The notes below the pieces were generated by a model that was given only the letters and a program-made list of their open reading frames with translations, had not been told where the DNA came from and searched no databases. Positions 7,974 to 15,873 of a stretch of DNA of 64,000 nucleotides are shown piece by piece. Origin of the DNA: Paenibacillus sp. URB8-2 (GTDB lineage: Bacteria > Bacillota > Bacilli > Paenibacillales > Paenibacillaceae); the NCBI RefSeq assembly GCF_013393385.1, contig NZ_AP023239.1, positions 5,456,001 to 5,520,000 of the forward strand. The letters run 5' to 3'. How positions within the stretch are numbered: position 1 is the stretch's first letter; each line of letters opens with the position of its first letter. The position numbers and the translations under genes are program-made.

Positions 7974-9275
7974 TTGGAAACGAAGGTGAGCAGCGCTGTT
8001 CCCGCCGTGAAGACCAAGACGGCGACAAGAGTGCGCTGGACGGTTGTCATTTGGCTTTTGGTGGGCGGCATCATCAATTTTTTGGACCGGACCAATCTGT
8101 CGATTGCGGCGCCGGATATGATGAAAGATCTGAATTTGTCGAATACGGATATTGGCCTCATGGGCTCAGTCTTCGCGTGGAGTTACGCGTTCATGCAGCT
8201 GCCCGCGGGATGGCTTCTTGACCGCCTGGGGGCCAAGAAAGTATATGCCTGGGCCGTAGCCCTTTGGAGCGGAGCAACGGCTTTTACTGGAGTCTGCACC
8301 GGCCTGACCAGTCTACTCTTCGGACGCGCACTTCTAGGGGTGACTGAATCACCTTGCTGGCCCGGCGGAGCCAAAATTACGGCTTCCTGGTTCCCGAAGC
8401 AGGAACGTGCTCTAGCTACCGGCTTCTGGGACGCGGCTTCCAAATGGGGGCCGACGATTGCTCCACCCATTCTTGTGGCGTTAATCGTGCCGTTCGGCTG
8501 GAGAGCGCTGTTCTTCATTACGGGAGCCATCGGCCTGATCTTTGTCGTAATCTTTGCACTTTTTTACCGCCAGCCGGAGAAGCATCCGAGAATCAGCCAA
8601 GAGGAGCTTGATTATATCAAGGCCGGCGGCGGAGGCACTGCGCAGGAGATCGGCGCTTCCAAGGTATCCTGGGGCGAACTGTTCAAGCATAAGAGCGTGT
8701 GGGGCATGATTCTCGGCTTCTTCTGCTATATCTGGATATTCAATATTTTTGTGACCTTCCTGCCGCTCTACTTGATGAAGACCCAGAACGTTTCGATGAA
8801 GTCGCTGGGTATTTATGCGAGCATTCCTTGGTTCGGAGGCGTCATCGGCGCGATTCTCGGCGGTTATGTCAGCAAGCTTCTGGTCGATAAAGGCGTGGCC
8901 AAACCGCTTGTCGCCAAACGGGCCGTCATCGGTGTATGCGCAATTCTGGCCGGGATTACCGTCATCATAATACCGCATGCGGGCAGCTTGCCGGCGACGC
9001 TGGCTTTCATGACGGTCGCGCTTGCCCTGATGTCCGCCTTGTCCAGCTGCGCGTGGGCACTGCCTGGAGATGTGGCCCCGCCTTCAATGGTCGCTTCCGT
9101 AGGCAGCATCCAGAACTTCGGCGGTTACTTCGGCGGAGCGCTGTCTCCGGTCGTGGTCGGCATGATCGCCGACAAGACCGGTTCTTATACGATGGCCTTC
9201 ACGAGCGGCGGCATTATCGCCGCCTGTGCGGCCTTGTGTTACTGGCTTCTCGTTAGAAAGCCGATTGCAGAATAG
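7974..9275 (+). CDS. dgoT: MFS sugar-acid importer, DgoT-like (ACS family)
   Basis: This 12-helix major facilitator of the anion:cation symporter family probably imports galactonate with protons. The N-terminal signature NFLDRTNLSIAAPDM, the A-motif GWLLDRLGAKKVY and GVTESPCWPGGAK are characteristic of DgoT/GudP/ExuT. A central cytoplasmic loop separates the two six-helix halves. The start is unusual: GGAGG at 7961-7965 fits TTG 7974 (eight-base spacing), whereas ATG 7968 lies only two bases from it. Operon position supports galactonate as substrate, but other hexonates are possible. Confidence 0.85.
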   Translation: METKVSSAVPAVKTKTATRVRWTVVIWLLVGGIINFLDRTNLSIAAPDMMKDLNLSNTDIGLMGSVFAWSYAFMQLPAGWLLDRLGAKKVYAWAVALWSGATAFTGVCTGLTSLLFGRALLGVTESPCWPGGAKITASWFPKQERALATGFWDAASKWGPTIAPPILVALIVPFGWRALFFITGAIGLIFVVIFALFYRQPEKHPRISQEELDYIKAGGGGTAQEIGASKVSWGELFKHKSVWGMILGFFCYIWIFNIFVTFLPLYLMKTQNVSMKSLGIYASIPWFGGVIGAILGGYVSKLLVDKGVAKPLVAKRAVIGVCAILAGITVIIIPHAGSLPATLAFMTVALALMSALSSCAWALPGDVAPPSMVASVGSIQNFGGYFGGALSPVVVGMIADKTGSYTMAFTSGGIIAACAALCYWLLVRKPIAE

Positions 9276-9303
9276 ACAAATAAGGATTCGGGAGGAATCA
9301 TAC

Positions 9304-9948
9304 ATGGAAAAGTGGAAGGTTATCCGCACAATCGAAGAGACGGGGATTATTGCCATTGTCCGGGGCACCAAGCCGCAGGAAATGATGCGCATCGCCTCCG
9401 CTCTCTATAATGGCGGAGTAAAGGTCATTGAGGTCACATGCAATACGCCGGGCTATCTCGGCATGATCGAGCAATTGGCCGGCGAAATGGGCGAGAAAAT
9501 GATCATTGGGGCTGGAACGGTGCTGAATGCGCCGACGGCACAGTCGGTCATCGACGCGGGAGCGACGTTCGCTCTTGCGCCCGATCTCAATCCCGAAGTC
9601 ATTAAAGCGCTGCATGAGAAGAATCGACTGATTATTCCCGGCGTAGCCACTCCTACGGAGATGGTTCAGGCGCAGCGGCTTGGTGTCGATCTGATGAAGC
9701 TGTTCCCTGCAGGCGCGCTGGGCGCCCGCTTCCTCAAGGAGGTGCGCGGACCGCTGGCCGATATCCGCTTTATTCCGGTAGGGGGCATCAACCTCACCAA
9801 TATCGGGGAGTTTGCCGAAGCGGGTGCGGTTGCATTCGGCATCGGCGGCGAATTGGTGAACAAGTCCGTGATTGATTCGGGCAGTTATGATCAATTGACC
9901 AAGCGGGCTGAGGATTTCATCGAAGCCGTTCGCCGGCATAGACACTGA
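9304..9948 (+). CDS. dgoA: bifunctional KDPG/KDPGal aldolase
   Basis: This 214-residue class I aldolase has the Eda/DgoA fold. The catalytic Glu lies in VIEVTCNTPG and the Schiff-base Lys in DLMKLFPAGALG. PVGGINLTNIGEF provides the phosphate-binding loop. It cleaves 2-keto-3-deoxy-6-phosphogalactonate (or -gluconate) to pyruvate and glyceraldehyde 3-phosphate. GGGAGGAATCATAC precedes ATG 9304; the reading continues upstream into the transporter gene but has no ribosome site there. It ends the dgo operon. The symbol dgoA is chosen from context; eda-type specificity cannot be excluded. Confidence 0.88.
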   Translation: MEKWKVIRTIEETGIIAIVRGTKPQEMMRIASALYNGGVKVIEVTCNTPGYLGMIEQLAGEMGEKMIIGAGTVLNAPTAQSVIDAGATFALAPDLNPEVIKALHEKNRLIIPGVATPTEMVQAQRLGVDLMKLFPAGALGARFLKEVRGPLADIRFIPVGGINLTNIGEFAEAGAVAFGIGGELVNKSVIDSGSYDQLTKRAEDFIEAVRRHRH

Positions 9949-9992
9949 TAGGCCACAGGCAATAGGCAATTTAATAGAAAATAGGAACTTAT

Positions 9993-10023
9993 CAACTGCC
10001 GATTCGGTCCGAGTCGGCAGTTG
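9993..10023 (+). terminator. hairpin after dgo operon
   Basis: CAACTGCCGA (9993-10002) pairs with TCGGCAGTTG (10014-10023). The downstream tract is T-rich but not a clean T-run, so termination is likely but not certain. Confidence 0.55.
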
Positions 10024-10093
10024 TCGCGTTTGTCACATTTTCTCTTTTTTGCTATTCTTAATAGAAAATTCAAGAATGAAAGGTTCCCGCGCC

Positions 10094-10936
10094 ATGCCTA
10101 AACCAAGAGAAAGCATTTATAAACGGTATATTCCGGCGGTTGCCGCCAAGCCCGATTTCGGCGGACCTGCCTATTGGTTCATCTTTAGCTCCGGCCGGCT
10201 GCTCGTTTCGGAATCTTCCGGCATGATCGGCATTCCGCTTGCGCAATCGGTCGAGCAGCTCCATATTGCTCCGGTACGCACCTTGTATCTCGGGACTTTC
10301 GAAGAAATCCCATGCTTCGCCGTAGAAGCCCCTTCGGATGCGGCCGAGCCGGAAGAACTGGTGTTCCGCCCGCTCCGGCCTCTGTACGACGTAATGGACG
10401 AAGACCTGTTCCATCTGGCGGGCAAGGCGATCCAGATGATCGCCTGGGACGACACGCATCAGTTCTGCAGCCGGTGCGGCACGCCGACGGTCCTGTCGCA
10501 AATCGAGAGATCGCGGGAATGTCCGGAATGCGGACTGGTCAGCTATCCGCGCCTCGCGCCTGCCGTAATTACCGCCATTCTGAAGGACAAGCAGATCCTG
10601 CTCGCCCATGCCCGAAATTTTCAAAATAATATGTACGGGCTGATTGCCGGCTTCGTCGAACCCGGTGAGACGCTGGAGGACTGCGTTAAGCGGGAAATTA
10701 TGGAGGAGGTCGGAATTAAGGTCCATAATATCCGCTATTTTTCCAGCCAGCAGTGGCCGTTTCCCCATTCCTTGATGGTCGGTTTCGTTGCTGACTATGA
10801 GAGCGGAGAAATTACAGTGGACGGAGAGGAAATTGTCCATGCCGCCTGGTTTGATCCTGATAGCCTGCCCAACATTCCGCCGAAGGTCAGTATTGCCCGC
10901 AAGATCATCGACTGGTACGTAGAGAACTATTCCTGA
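10094..10936 (+). CDS. nudC: NADH pyrophosphatase (RNA deNADding Nudix enzyme)
   Basis: This 280-residue protein has the NudC layout: an N-terminal domain, a zinc ribbon (CSRCG...CPECG, about residues 128-150) and a Nudix domain. The Nudix box reads GFVEPGETLEDCVKREIMEE with the family's REXXEE core. SQQWPFPHS downstream is the NudC-specific motif. It hydrolyses NAD(H) to NMN and AMP and can remove NAD caps from RNA. ATG 10094 has AAAGG ten bases upstream; earlier in-frame starts exist without a ribosome site. It is monocistronic. Confidence 0.92.
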   Translation: MPKPRESIYKRYIPAVAAKPDFGGPAYWFIFSSGRLLVSESSGMIGIPLAQSVEQLHIAPVRTLYLGTFEEIPCFAVEAPSDAAEPEELVFRPLRPLYDVMDEDLFHLAGKAIQMIAWDDTHQFCSRCGTPTVLSQIERSRECPECGLVSYPRLAPAVITAILKDKQILLAHARNFQNNMYGLIAGFVEPGETLEDCVKREIMEEVGIKVHNIRYFSSQQWPFPHSLMVGFVADYESGEITVDGEEIVHAAWFDPDSLPNIPPKVSIARKIIDWYVENYS

Positions 10937-11003
10937 CGGTAACCCCCTCCCTCCGCCATGCATATGCTGGATAGACAAATGCCCAGGATGGAGGAACACC
11001 TTC

Positions 11004-11681
11004 ATGAACTCTCTGTTCAGCTCTCCGGCGCTGACGCTTGCAGCAGATTCCAACAAGCATATCAATTATCGGCGGGATGCGGATAACTGCCTCACCCAAG
11101 TGTTTGGAGCCCAGCTTCCGGCTATAGAGACAGGTTTTTTCAACGCGCACATGACCAAAGAATGCGTTGTTCAGCCGCATTGGCATACGAACGCGTCGGA
11201 GCTTGTCTTTGTCATCAGCGGGGAGATCGTTACGTCCGTATTTAATCCTTTTACGCAGCAGCTCATGACCTACAGGCTGACTCCGGGCCAGGTTTCCTCA
11301 TTTCCAAAAGGATGGTTCCACTGGATCACCGTCTTGTCCGAGCATACGCACTTTTTGACCATTTTCGATGTCCCTACCCCGGATGTCGTCTACGGCTCCG
11401 ATTTTCTGAAGGCCATCCCGCCGGAAGTCCTGAACCGGGCCTACTGTGTAGACGAGCAGAATTACAAGCAAGCGGTCGCTCCGCTTCAAGAATCGGTCAT
11501 TTTGGGACCGCCCCCGGGCTGCGTCTGCGGGAATAACCCGCCGCCGGTTCAGGGAATGCAGAAGCATCCGCACCACAGCGGCCACCAAGCCGCAGCTTCT
11601 CACCCGTGTCCTTCCCACGGTCAAGTATATGTGCACGGTTATGCCGGGCAGCTTCATAACCGTTATCCTTATTCGAACTAA
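11004..11681 (+). CDS. germin-like cupin domain protein
   Basis: This 225-residue single-cupin protein contains PHWHTNASELVFVISGE, the first cupin motif with its two His and Glu metal ligands. PGQVSSFPKGWFHW supplies the second motif. The C-terminal ~50 residues are His-, Pro- and Cys-rich (GPPPGCVCGNNPPP, then several HP/HH repeats) and look like a metal-binding or disordered tail. No signal peptide is obvious. GGAGG precedes the ATG. Related proteins in spore formers are often uncharacterised or called oxalate-decarboxylase-like. The catalytic role is unknown. Confidence 0.75.
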   Translation: MNSLFSSPALTLAADSNKHINYRRDADNCLTQVFGAQLPAIETGFFNAHMTKECVVQPHWHTNASELVFVISGEIVTSVFNPFTQQLMTYRLTPGQVSSFPKGWFHWITVLSEHTHFLTIFDVPTPDVVYGSDFLKAIPPEVLNRAYCVDEQNYKQAVAPLQESVILGPPPGCVCGNNPPPVQGMQKHPHHSGHQAAASHPCPSHGQVYVHGYAGQLHNRYPYSN

Positions 11682-11734
11682 ACGAAGCCCCGGTTTAGCG
11701 TTCGCCTCTGAGGGGTGGATTTTTCCTGAAAATA

Positions 11735-12736
11735 TCAAAAAATGACTCTGGACAACTCATTTCTGCACGTATCCCAGCGCCACGGAATGGACCGGCCCTC
11801 CAGGTGCAGCCCGCCATACCACTCGTCTATGCCTTTTAGTGAAAGATAGTCCTCTTCTCCGGCCAGAACCTTCCGGCCCAGCGCGGTTAGAGTAATTCTG
11901 CAATGGGCAAAAGCCGGTACCGCGCTGCTAAAGTCGGGAAAAGCTTCCAAACCCTGAATAAGCAGCAGCGGGTAAGGCTCCTTCGACATGTTCTTCAGGT
12001 GCTGCCAAAATTCCAGATCGCCCATGCCCAGCATATGCAGCTTGTCACCCACCTGCCCGAATAAAGCGTGCGGCCCATATTCCCCGTCCCGGACGGTCTC
12101 CAGCGTTGTCTGCTCAATGATCCCAAGTCCGTTATGCACAGAGGGGATACGGGATAAATGGGCCTCAAACGCCTTTTTCACAAAAGGCAGCGCAGAGGTA
12201 TCCTCCTGCAGGAACCGGATATGCTGCTCGGGCAGGGGTGATGTATAGGCCTTCCACATTCGGCTTGCTAACTCCAGCTCCCGCGCTCCGACAGACTGCC
12301 AGGTACCGGATAATGCCATTAGCTGCTCGGCCGTTAACTGCCCCAGCCCGTAAAAAGGTTCAACCCCCGGGTAATCTCCGATACACAGCAAGCTCACCTT
12401 CGTATCTCCAAGCGCCAGCTTAGCAAGGCAGTGAAGCAAATAACACAGCATCGTCTGGTCGAACAGATCGTATTCGAACCATAAGACGATTTCGTTGTAT
12501 TTTTTCAAGTCACGCAGGATTTGCTCCTGCTCTTCAATCTTCAAATAATCTGCCTGCGGAATGCCGAGCCTCCGTTCCAGATACCGCGCCCGCGTCTCCC
12601 GGTTACCCCTCTCAGCCATATTGCGGAACACGGGCCCTACCGTATAGATTTCCCTCCAGGCCATAATCTCGCCTTGCACGACGCCCTGCCTGAGCTTGTT
12701 CGCGACCGAATCGCCGTTGGTAATGTGCAGCATCAT
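11735..12736 (-). CDS. DUF1835/DUF3658 domain protein
   Basis: This 333-residue cytosolic protein of unknown function begins MMLHITNGDSVANKL, the typical start of DUF1835. It contains the DUF1835 core (WREIYTVGPV, EIVLWFEYDLFDQTMLCYLL, LCIGDYPG). A C-terminal DUF3658-like part (ITLTALGRKVLAGEEDYLSL...WYGGLHLEG) has winged-helix character. GGGAGGAGG precedes ATG 12736, so a longer upstream reading is rejected. It converges on the cupin gene. No enzymatic residues can be named with confidence. Confidence 0.75.
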   Translation of the reverse strand: MMLHITNGDSVANKLRQGVVQGEIMAWREIYTVGPVFRNMAERGNRETRARYLERRLGIPQADYLKIEEQEQILRDLKKYNEIVLWFEYDLFDQTMLCYLLHCLAKLALGDTKVSLLCIGDYPGVEPFYGLGQLTAEQLMALSGTWQSVGARELELASRMWKAYTSPLPEQHIRFLQEDTSALPFVKKAFEAHLSRIPSVHNGLGIIEQTTLETVRDGEYGPHALFGQVGDKLHMLGMGDLEFWQHLKNMSKEPYPLLLIQGLEAFPDFSSAVPAFAHCRITLTALGRKVLAGEEDYLSLKGIDEWYGGLHLEGRSIPWRWDTCRNELSRVIF

Positions 12737-12930
12737 TTGAAAATGCCTCCTCCCAAATATTCGAAATATATCAACACCCGAACAGCTGAATCGAAATCTG
12801 TAATTGCAAGTAAGTATATTGAAAGTGTGCTGAAAATGAAAGCGCCATTCGTTCAACTCGGCGTAAAGCGAGCCGGTTCACGGCTGGCTTCATTGCATAG
12901 CCCTTTCTTTTCATTTATACTGAGCAGGAA

Positions 12931-12947
12931 TTGATTAATCACTAAAT
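12931..12947. promoter_or_regulatory. TetR operator copy 1
   Basis: TTGATTAATCACTAAAT lies 30 bp before the TetR gene. It matches the motif TTGAYTGATCACTAA found three more times around the adjacent SDR gene. Confidence 0.5.
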
Positions 12948-12976
12948 ACTTACCCTAATCGAAAGGCGGAAATCTC

Positions 12977-13498
12977 ATGGCTAAAGACACGACGACATCC
13001 GTTAACCGCAGATCGGACATTATATCGGCTGCAATCGAAGTGTTTGCGGAAATCGGCTACTACAGAGCAACTACGGCTCAGGTCGCTGAACGGGCGAAAA
13101 TATCGCAGCCTTACATTTTTCGCTTTTTCCATACTAAAGAAGTGTTACTGTTAACGGCTTTGGAGGTTTCTTGGGCCAGAATCATCGAGTCCTTCCATCA
13201 AGTCGTGCAATCCGCATCTCCCCAGCAGCTCGAAACCGACCTGATCATCGCATACGAACAAATTCTGGGAGAACATCGGAATGAGGTGCTGCTTCAAATG
13301 CAGGCTCAGACCATTCAAGAACATTCGATCCGGGAAGCCATGCGGGGTGGCTTCAGGGAAGTCCGCCAAATCGTGCTGGACGCTTTCCGTCAGGCTGATA
13401 TCGCAGATCCCGAAGAACGGACGATGTTGTTCCTGGCAAGGGGAATGTTATGTAATATTTCCGTAGCCATCAACCTGCCTGAATTAATGGAAACGTGA
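12977..13498 (+). CDS. TetR/AcrR family regulator
   Basis: This 173-residue protein has an N-terminal TetR helix-turn-helix (RRSDIISAAIEVFAEIGYYR, then TTAQVAERAKISQPYIFRFF). A helical ligand-binding region fills the rest. AAAGGCGG precedes the ATG. The total length is somewhat shorter than the usual 190-200 residues, but no frameshift is apparent. Four copies of a shared motif lie before it, before the next gene (two) and after that gene. This points to autoregulation and control of the downstream epimerase-like SDR. Confidence 0.85.
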   Translation: MAKDTTTSVNRRSDIISAAIEVFAEIGYYRATTAQVAERAKISQPYIFRFFHTKEVLLLTALEVSWARIIESFHQVVQSASPQQLETDLIIAYEQILGEHRNEVLLQMQAQTIQEHSIREAMRGGFREVRQIVLDAFRQADIADPEERTMLFLARGMLCNISVAINLPELMET

Positions 13499-13572
13499 GA
13501 AGGCGAAATCCTTCTCCTATTTGTGGGAATTCCCTATGCGTTTTTTCTCATACGTTTTTTCTCATTTAGTTA

Positions 13573-13625
13573 TTGACTGATCACTAACCTAATGCTACGA
13601 TCAAGTTAAGTTAGTGATTGATCAA
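13573..13625 (+). promoter_or_regulatory. SDR promoter with two opposed TetR operators
   Basis: TTGACTGATCACTAACC (13573-13589) and its inverted relative AGTTAGTGATTGATCAA (13609-13625) face each other. The first overlaps a -35 box TTGACT (13573-13578). TACGAT seventeen bases later (13596-13601) fits a -10 box. Repressor binding would block this promoter. Confidence 0.6.
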
Positions 13626-13657
13626 TTACTATATTATTGAAAAGAGGCTGATGAAAT

Positions 13658-14614
13658 TTGATAAAAGCAATTGTCATTGGAGCAACAGGCGGAAGCGGCG
13701 CCGCCATTACGGAAGAGCTTGTTAAGCGGGGGATTCGCACTATCGCCTTTGGACGTTCGCGTCAGAAGCTGGAGCAGTTCGCTTCCAGTCTCGGCAACCC
13801 GGTGAATTTGTCACTTGCCATAGGAGATGCCTTCCAGCCGGATGACATTGTATCGCAAGCGGACGGGGCAGACGTCTTGTTCCATTGCGCGAATGTCCCG
13901 TACCATGAGATGGTGGATAAGCTGATTCCGCTAGGGGAATCGGTCATGGAGGCAGCCAATCGGATTGGCATTAAGGTGGTCGCGATAGATGGGATCTATC
14001 CATACGGAAGAAAGCAGATGGACCCTGTGACCGAAGATCATCCGAAACAGCCTCATACGAAAAAGGGGAAGATCAGGCTTGCATATGAGCAAATGCTGTT
14101 CAGCCCTCGGTGGGATTGTGCCAAGGTGATGATTGTCCGCTTGCCGGATTATTACGGCCCTACGGCTAATGAAGCCTCGTATCTGGGCTCAACCCTCCAA
14201 GCGATCGCAGATGGAAAAATGGCTTTTTTCATCGGCAATATGCATGTTCCGCGTGAATACGTCTATTTGCCTGATGCAGCTGCCATGATTGCCGAACTAG
14301 CCGGCAGGGACTTTGCTTACGGACAGAATTGGCATATCCCGGGCTCCGGACTTATTGCAGGCAAAGAAATCGTACGAATCGCCCAAGCCGCGAGCGGCAG
14401 CACCAAACCGGTCATTCCACTCAAAAAAACGGGTTTGTCTCTGCTGGGCATGGCAGTACCGGTCATGAAGGAGGTTGTCGAAATGCTGTATTTAACCGAT
14501 GAACCCCTCACCTTAAGCGGGGAGAAATACGAACGATTGATCGGACCGGTTCCGGCTACACCGTTTGAAGAGGGGATATCCTTTACCATCCGCACGTTAC
14601 AGCAGCGGAAGTAA
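13658..14614 (+). CDS. NAD(P)-dependent epimerase/NmrA-like SDR
   Basis: This 318-residue extended SDR-type protein begins with the Rossmann loop IGATGGSGAAITEELVKRG (residues 7-25). ADVLFHCANVPYHEMV marks the substrate loop and RLPDYYGPTANEA the mid-domain motif. The classical YxxxK pair is not obvious, as in several NmrA-like proteins. The start is TTG (13658), with AAAGAGG upstream; an ATG at 13651 is out of frame. It is flanked on both sides by TetR operator copies and is probably induced through the adjacent TetR. The substrate is unknown. Confidence 0.8.
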   Translation: MIKAIVIGATGGSGAAITEELVKRGIRTIAFGRSRQKLEQFASSLGNPVNLSLAIGDAFQPDDIVSQADGADVLFHCANVPYHEMVDKLIPLGESVMEAANRIGIKVVAIDGIYPYGRKQMDPVTEDHPKQPHTKKGKIRLAYEQMLFSPRWDCAKVMIVRLPDYYGPTANEASYLGSTLQAIADGKMAFFIGNMHVPREYVYLPDAAAMIAELAGRDFAYGQNWHIPGSGLIAGKEIVRIAQAASGSTKPVIPLKKTGLSLLGMAVPVMKEVVEMLYLTDEPLTLSGEKYERLIGPVPATPFEEGISFTIRTLQQRK

Positions 14615-14634
14615 TTCTTTTGCCGAAGTAGTAA

Positions 14635-14651
14635 TTGATTGATCACTCAAC
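14635..14651. promoter_or_regulatory. TetR operator copy 4, downstream of SDR
   Basis: TTGATTGATCACTCAAC lies 20 bp after the SDR stop codon. A downstream copy could allow looping with the promoter copies (inference). Confidence 0.45.
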
Positions 14652-14690
14652 AGAAGGGACCGCCATCTAAAACTTAAGCTCCCACAAGAA

Positions 14691-14729
14691 GAAACGGCTT
14701 CGCCGTCCTTTTAGGGACGGTACCGTTTC
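14691..14729 (+). terminator. hairpin downstream of SDR
   Basis: GAAACGG...CCGTTTC encloses a second stem, CCGTCC/GGGACGG. There is no T-run, so it may be a weak terminator or only a stable RNA end. Confidence 0.4.
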
Positions 14730-14784
14730 TCGTAGAATTATAAGACCAAATGATAAGCGCACAGCTTATACAGTCTTATATTTT

Positions 14785-14815
14785 AAAAAAGACCATCCCT
14801 TAAGCAGGATGGCCT
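14785..14815 (-). terminator. rho-independent terminator after AHSA1 gene
   Basis: Read on the minus strand, AGGCCATCC pairs with GGATGGTCT and is followed by a T-run. Confidence 0.75.
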
Positions 14816-14826
14816 TCTCTTTGCGG

Positions 14827-15336
14827 TTATTTGATTGACGGCAGGTATTCTTCCAGACGGTCCCACGTTTCGGTGATGCCCTGCTCCATTCCCATATCCA
14901 TGACGGTCTTGAGCGCTTCGGCGGATTCAAAGCGTCCGCGGCTGATGACCTTCGTCTTTCCCTCATGCTCTACAAAAGTCATCGTAATGTGAGAGGAGGG
15001 CATCCCTTCCGTTACATTGCCTTCCGCATCCGAGAAGTAATCGGTATAGACGATGGTTTCGGGCTCCGAGATTTCCTGGTACACCGCTTTGCCCCAAGAT
15101 TCCATTCCGTAGAAATCACCCTGCTTCTCATCGACACATTTCATACAGTAATGCCATACGCCTCCCGGACGAAAATCGATGTTGCAAACCGGCAGTGTCC
15201 AGCCCCGGGGTCCCCACCAATGCTTCAAATGCTCGGCTTCCGAAAACGCCTTGAATACCAGCTCGCGCGGTGCATCGAACACACGCTCCAGAACAAGTTT
15301 CTGACCTTCTACCCGGGTAACCATTTTGTTCGTCAT
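14827..15336 (-). CDS. SRPBCC/AHSA1-like domain protein
   Basis: This 169-residue START-like (AHSA1/ActivatorHsp90) protein carries LERVFDAPRELVFKAF, HLKHWWGPRGWTLP and a C-terminal helix QGITETWDRLEEYL, all typical. The hydrophobic cavity suggests binding of a small ligand. AAGGAGGAG precedes ATG 15336; the open frame further upstream lies in the arsR gene and is rejected. It follows an ArsR-type gene by 19 bp. Such ArsR-AHSA1 pairs are common in Bacillales and are thought to be co-regulated. The biochemical role is unknown. Confidence 0.85.
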   Translation of the reverse strand: MTNKMVTRVEGQKLVLERVFDAPRELVFKAFSEAEHLKHWWGPRGWTLPVCNIDFRPGGVWHYCMKCVDEKQGDFYGMESWGKAVYQEISEPETIVYTDYFSDAEGNVTEGMPSSHITMTFVEHEGKTKVISRGRFESAEALKTVMDMGMEQGITETWDRLEEYLPSIK

Positions 15337-15355
15337 TGAAAACTCCTCCTTAAGA

Positions 15356-15712
15356 TTAGGTTTCCTTTGGTTGACTTTCCCCAGCTTGCAGCTTGTTCTC
15401 TTCGGCTTGGAGCTTCTGCAGATACATGTCCAGATTGTCGAAACGTTCATTCCAGATCCTGCGGTAAGCATCAAGCCAGGAATCCAGCGCCCGAAACGGC
15501 TCGGCACGGAGCCTGTAGTTCCGGCGATTGGCCACGGCCTCTACTTCCACCAATCCGGCCTCCAGCAGAACCCGCAGATGCTTCGAGGCCTGGGGCTGGC
15601 GGAGCCCCAAATGATCGGCGATTTCCCCTACAGTCAGGGGACCGCCGCGCAAAAGCTCAACCATGCCTAACCGGTTAGGTTCGGCTAATGCGCTGAATGT
15701 CGTAATATTCAT
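15356..15712 (-). CDS. ArsR family regulator
   Basis: This 118-residue winged-helix regulator has FSALAEPNRLGMVELL, then the recognition helix GEIADHLGLRQPQASKHLRV and the wing VEVEAVANRRNYRLR. There are no cysteine metal-binding motifs in the helix, so it is probably not a metal sensor. An in-frame stop lies just upstream of ATG 15712, which fixes the longest possible start although the ribosome site is weak. It is transcribed with the AHSA1-like gene. Confidence 0.85.
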   Translation of the reverse strand: MNITTFSALAEPNRLGMVELLRGGPLTVGEIADHLGLRQPQASKHLRVLLEAGLVEVEAVANRRNYRLRAEPFRALDSWLDAYRRIWNERFDNLDMYLQKLQAEENKLQAGESQPKET

Positions 15713-15873
15713 GGGATACGGCGCGGCCTATGCTTCCAGTACGGGTCATTTCAGGCCACCTCATTTCATTTATTAAGTATCGGCTGCTTGATACACAAAG
15801 CATACCCCATATTGAATATTCCTGTAAAGGAATATTTTAAAATTTGATATATCTTTCTCGGGCAGCGCCCGCT

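Noticed and set aside
10070..11065. 331-codon minus-strand frame opposite nudC
   Set aside because: nudC is unmistakable on the plus strand; the reverse frame has no motifs.
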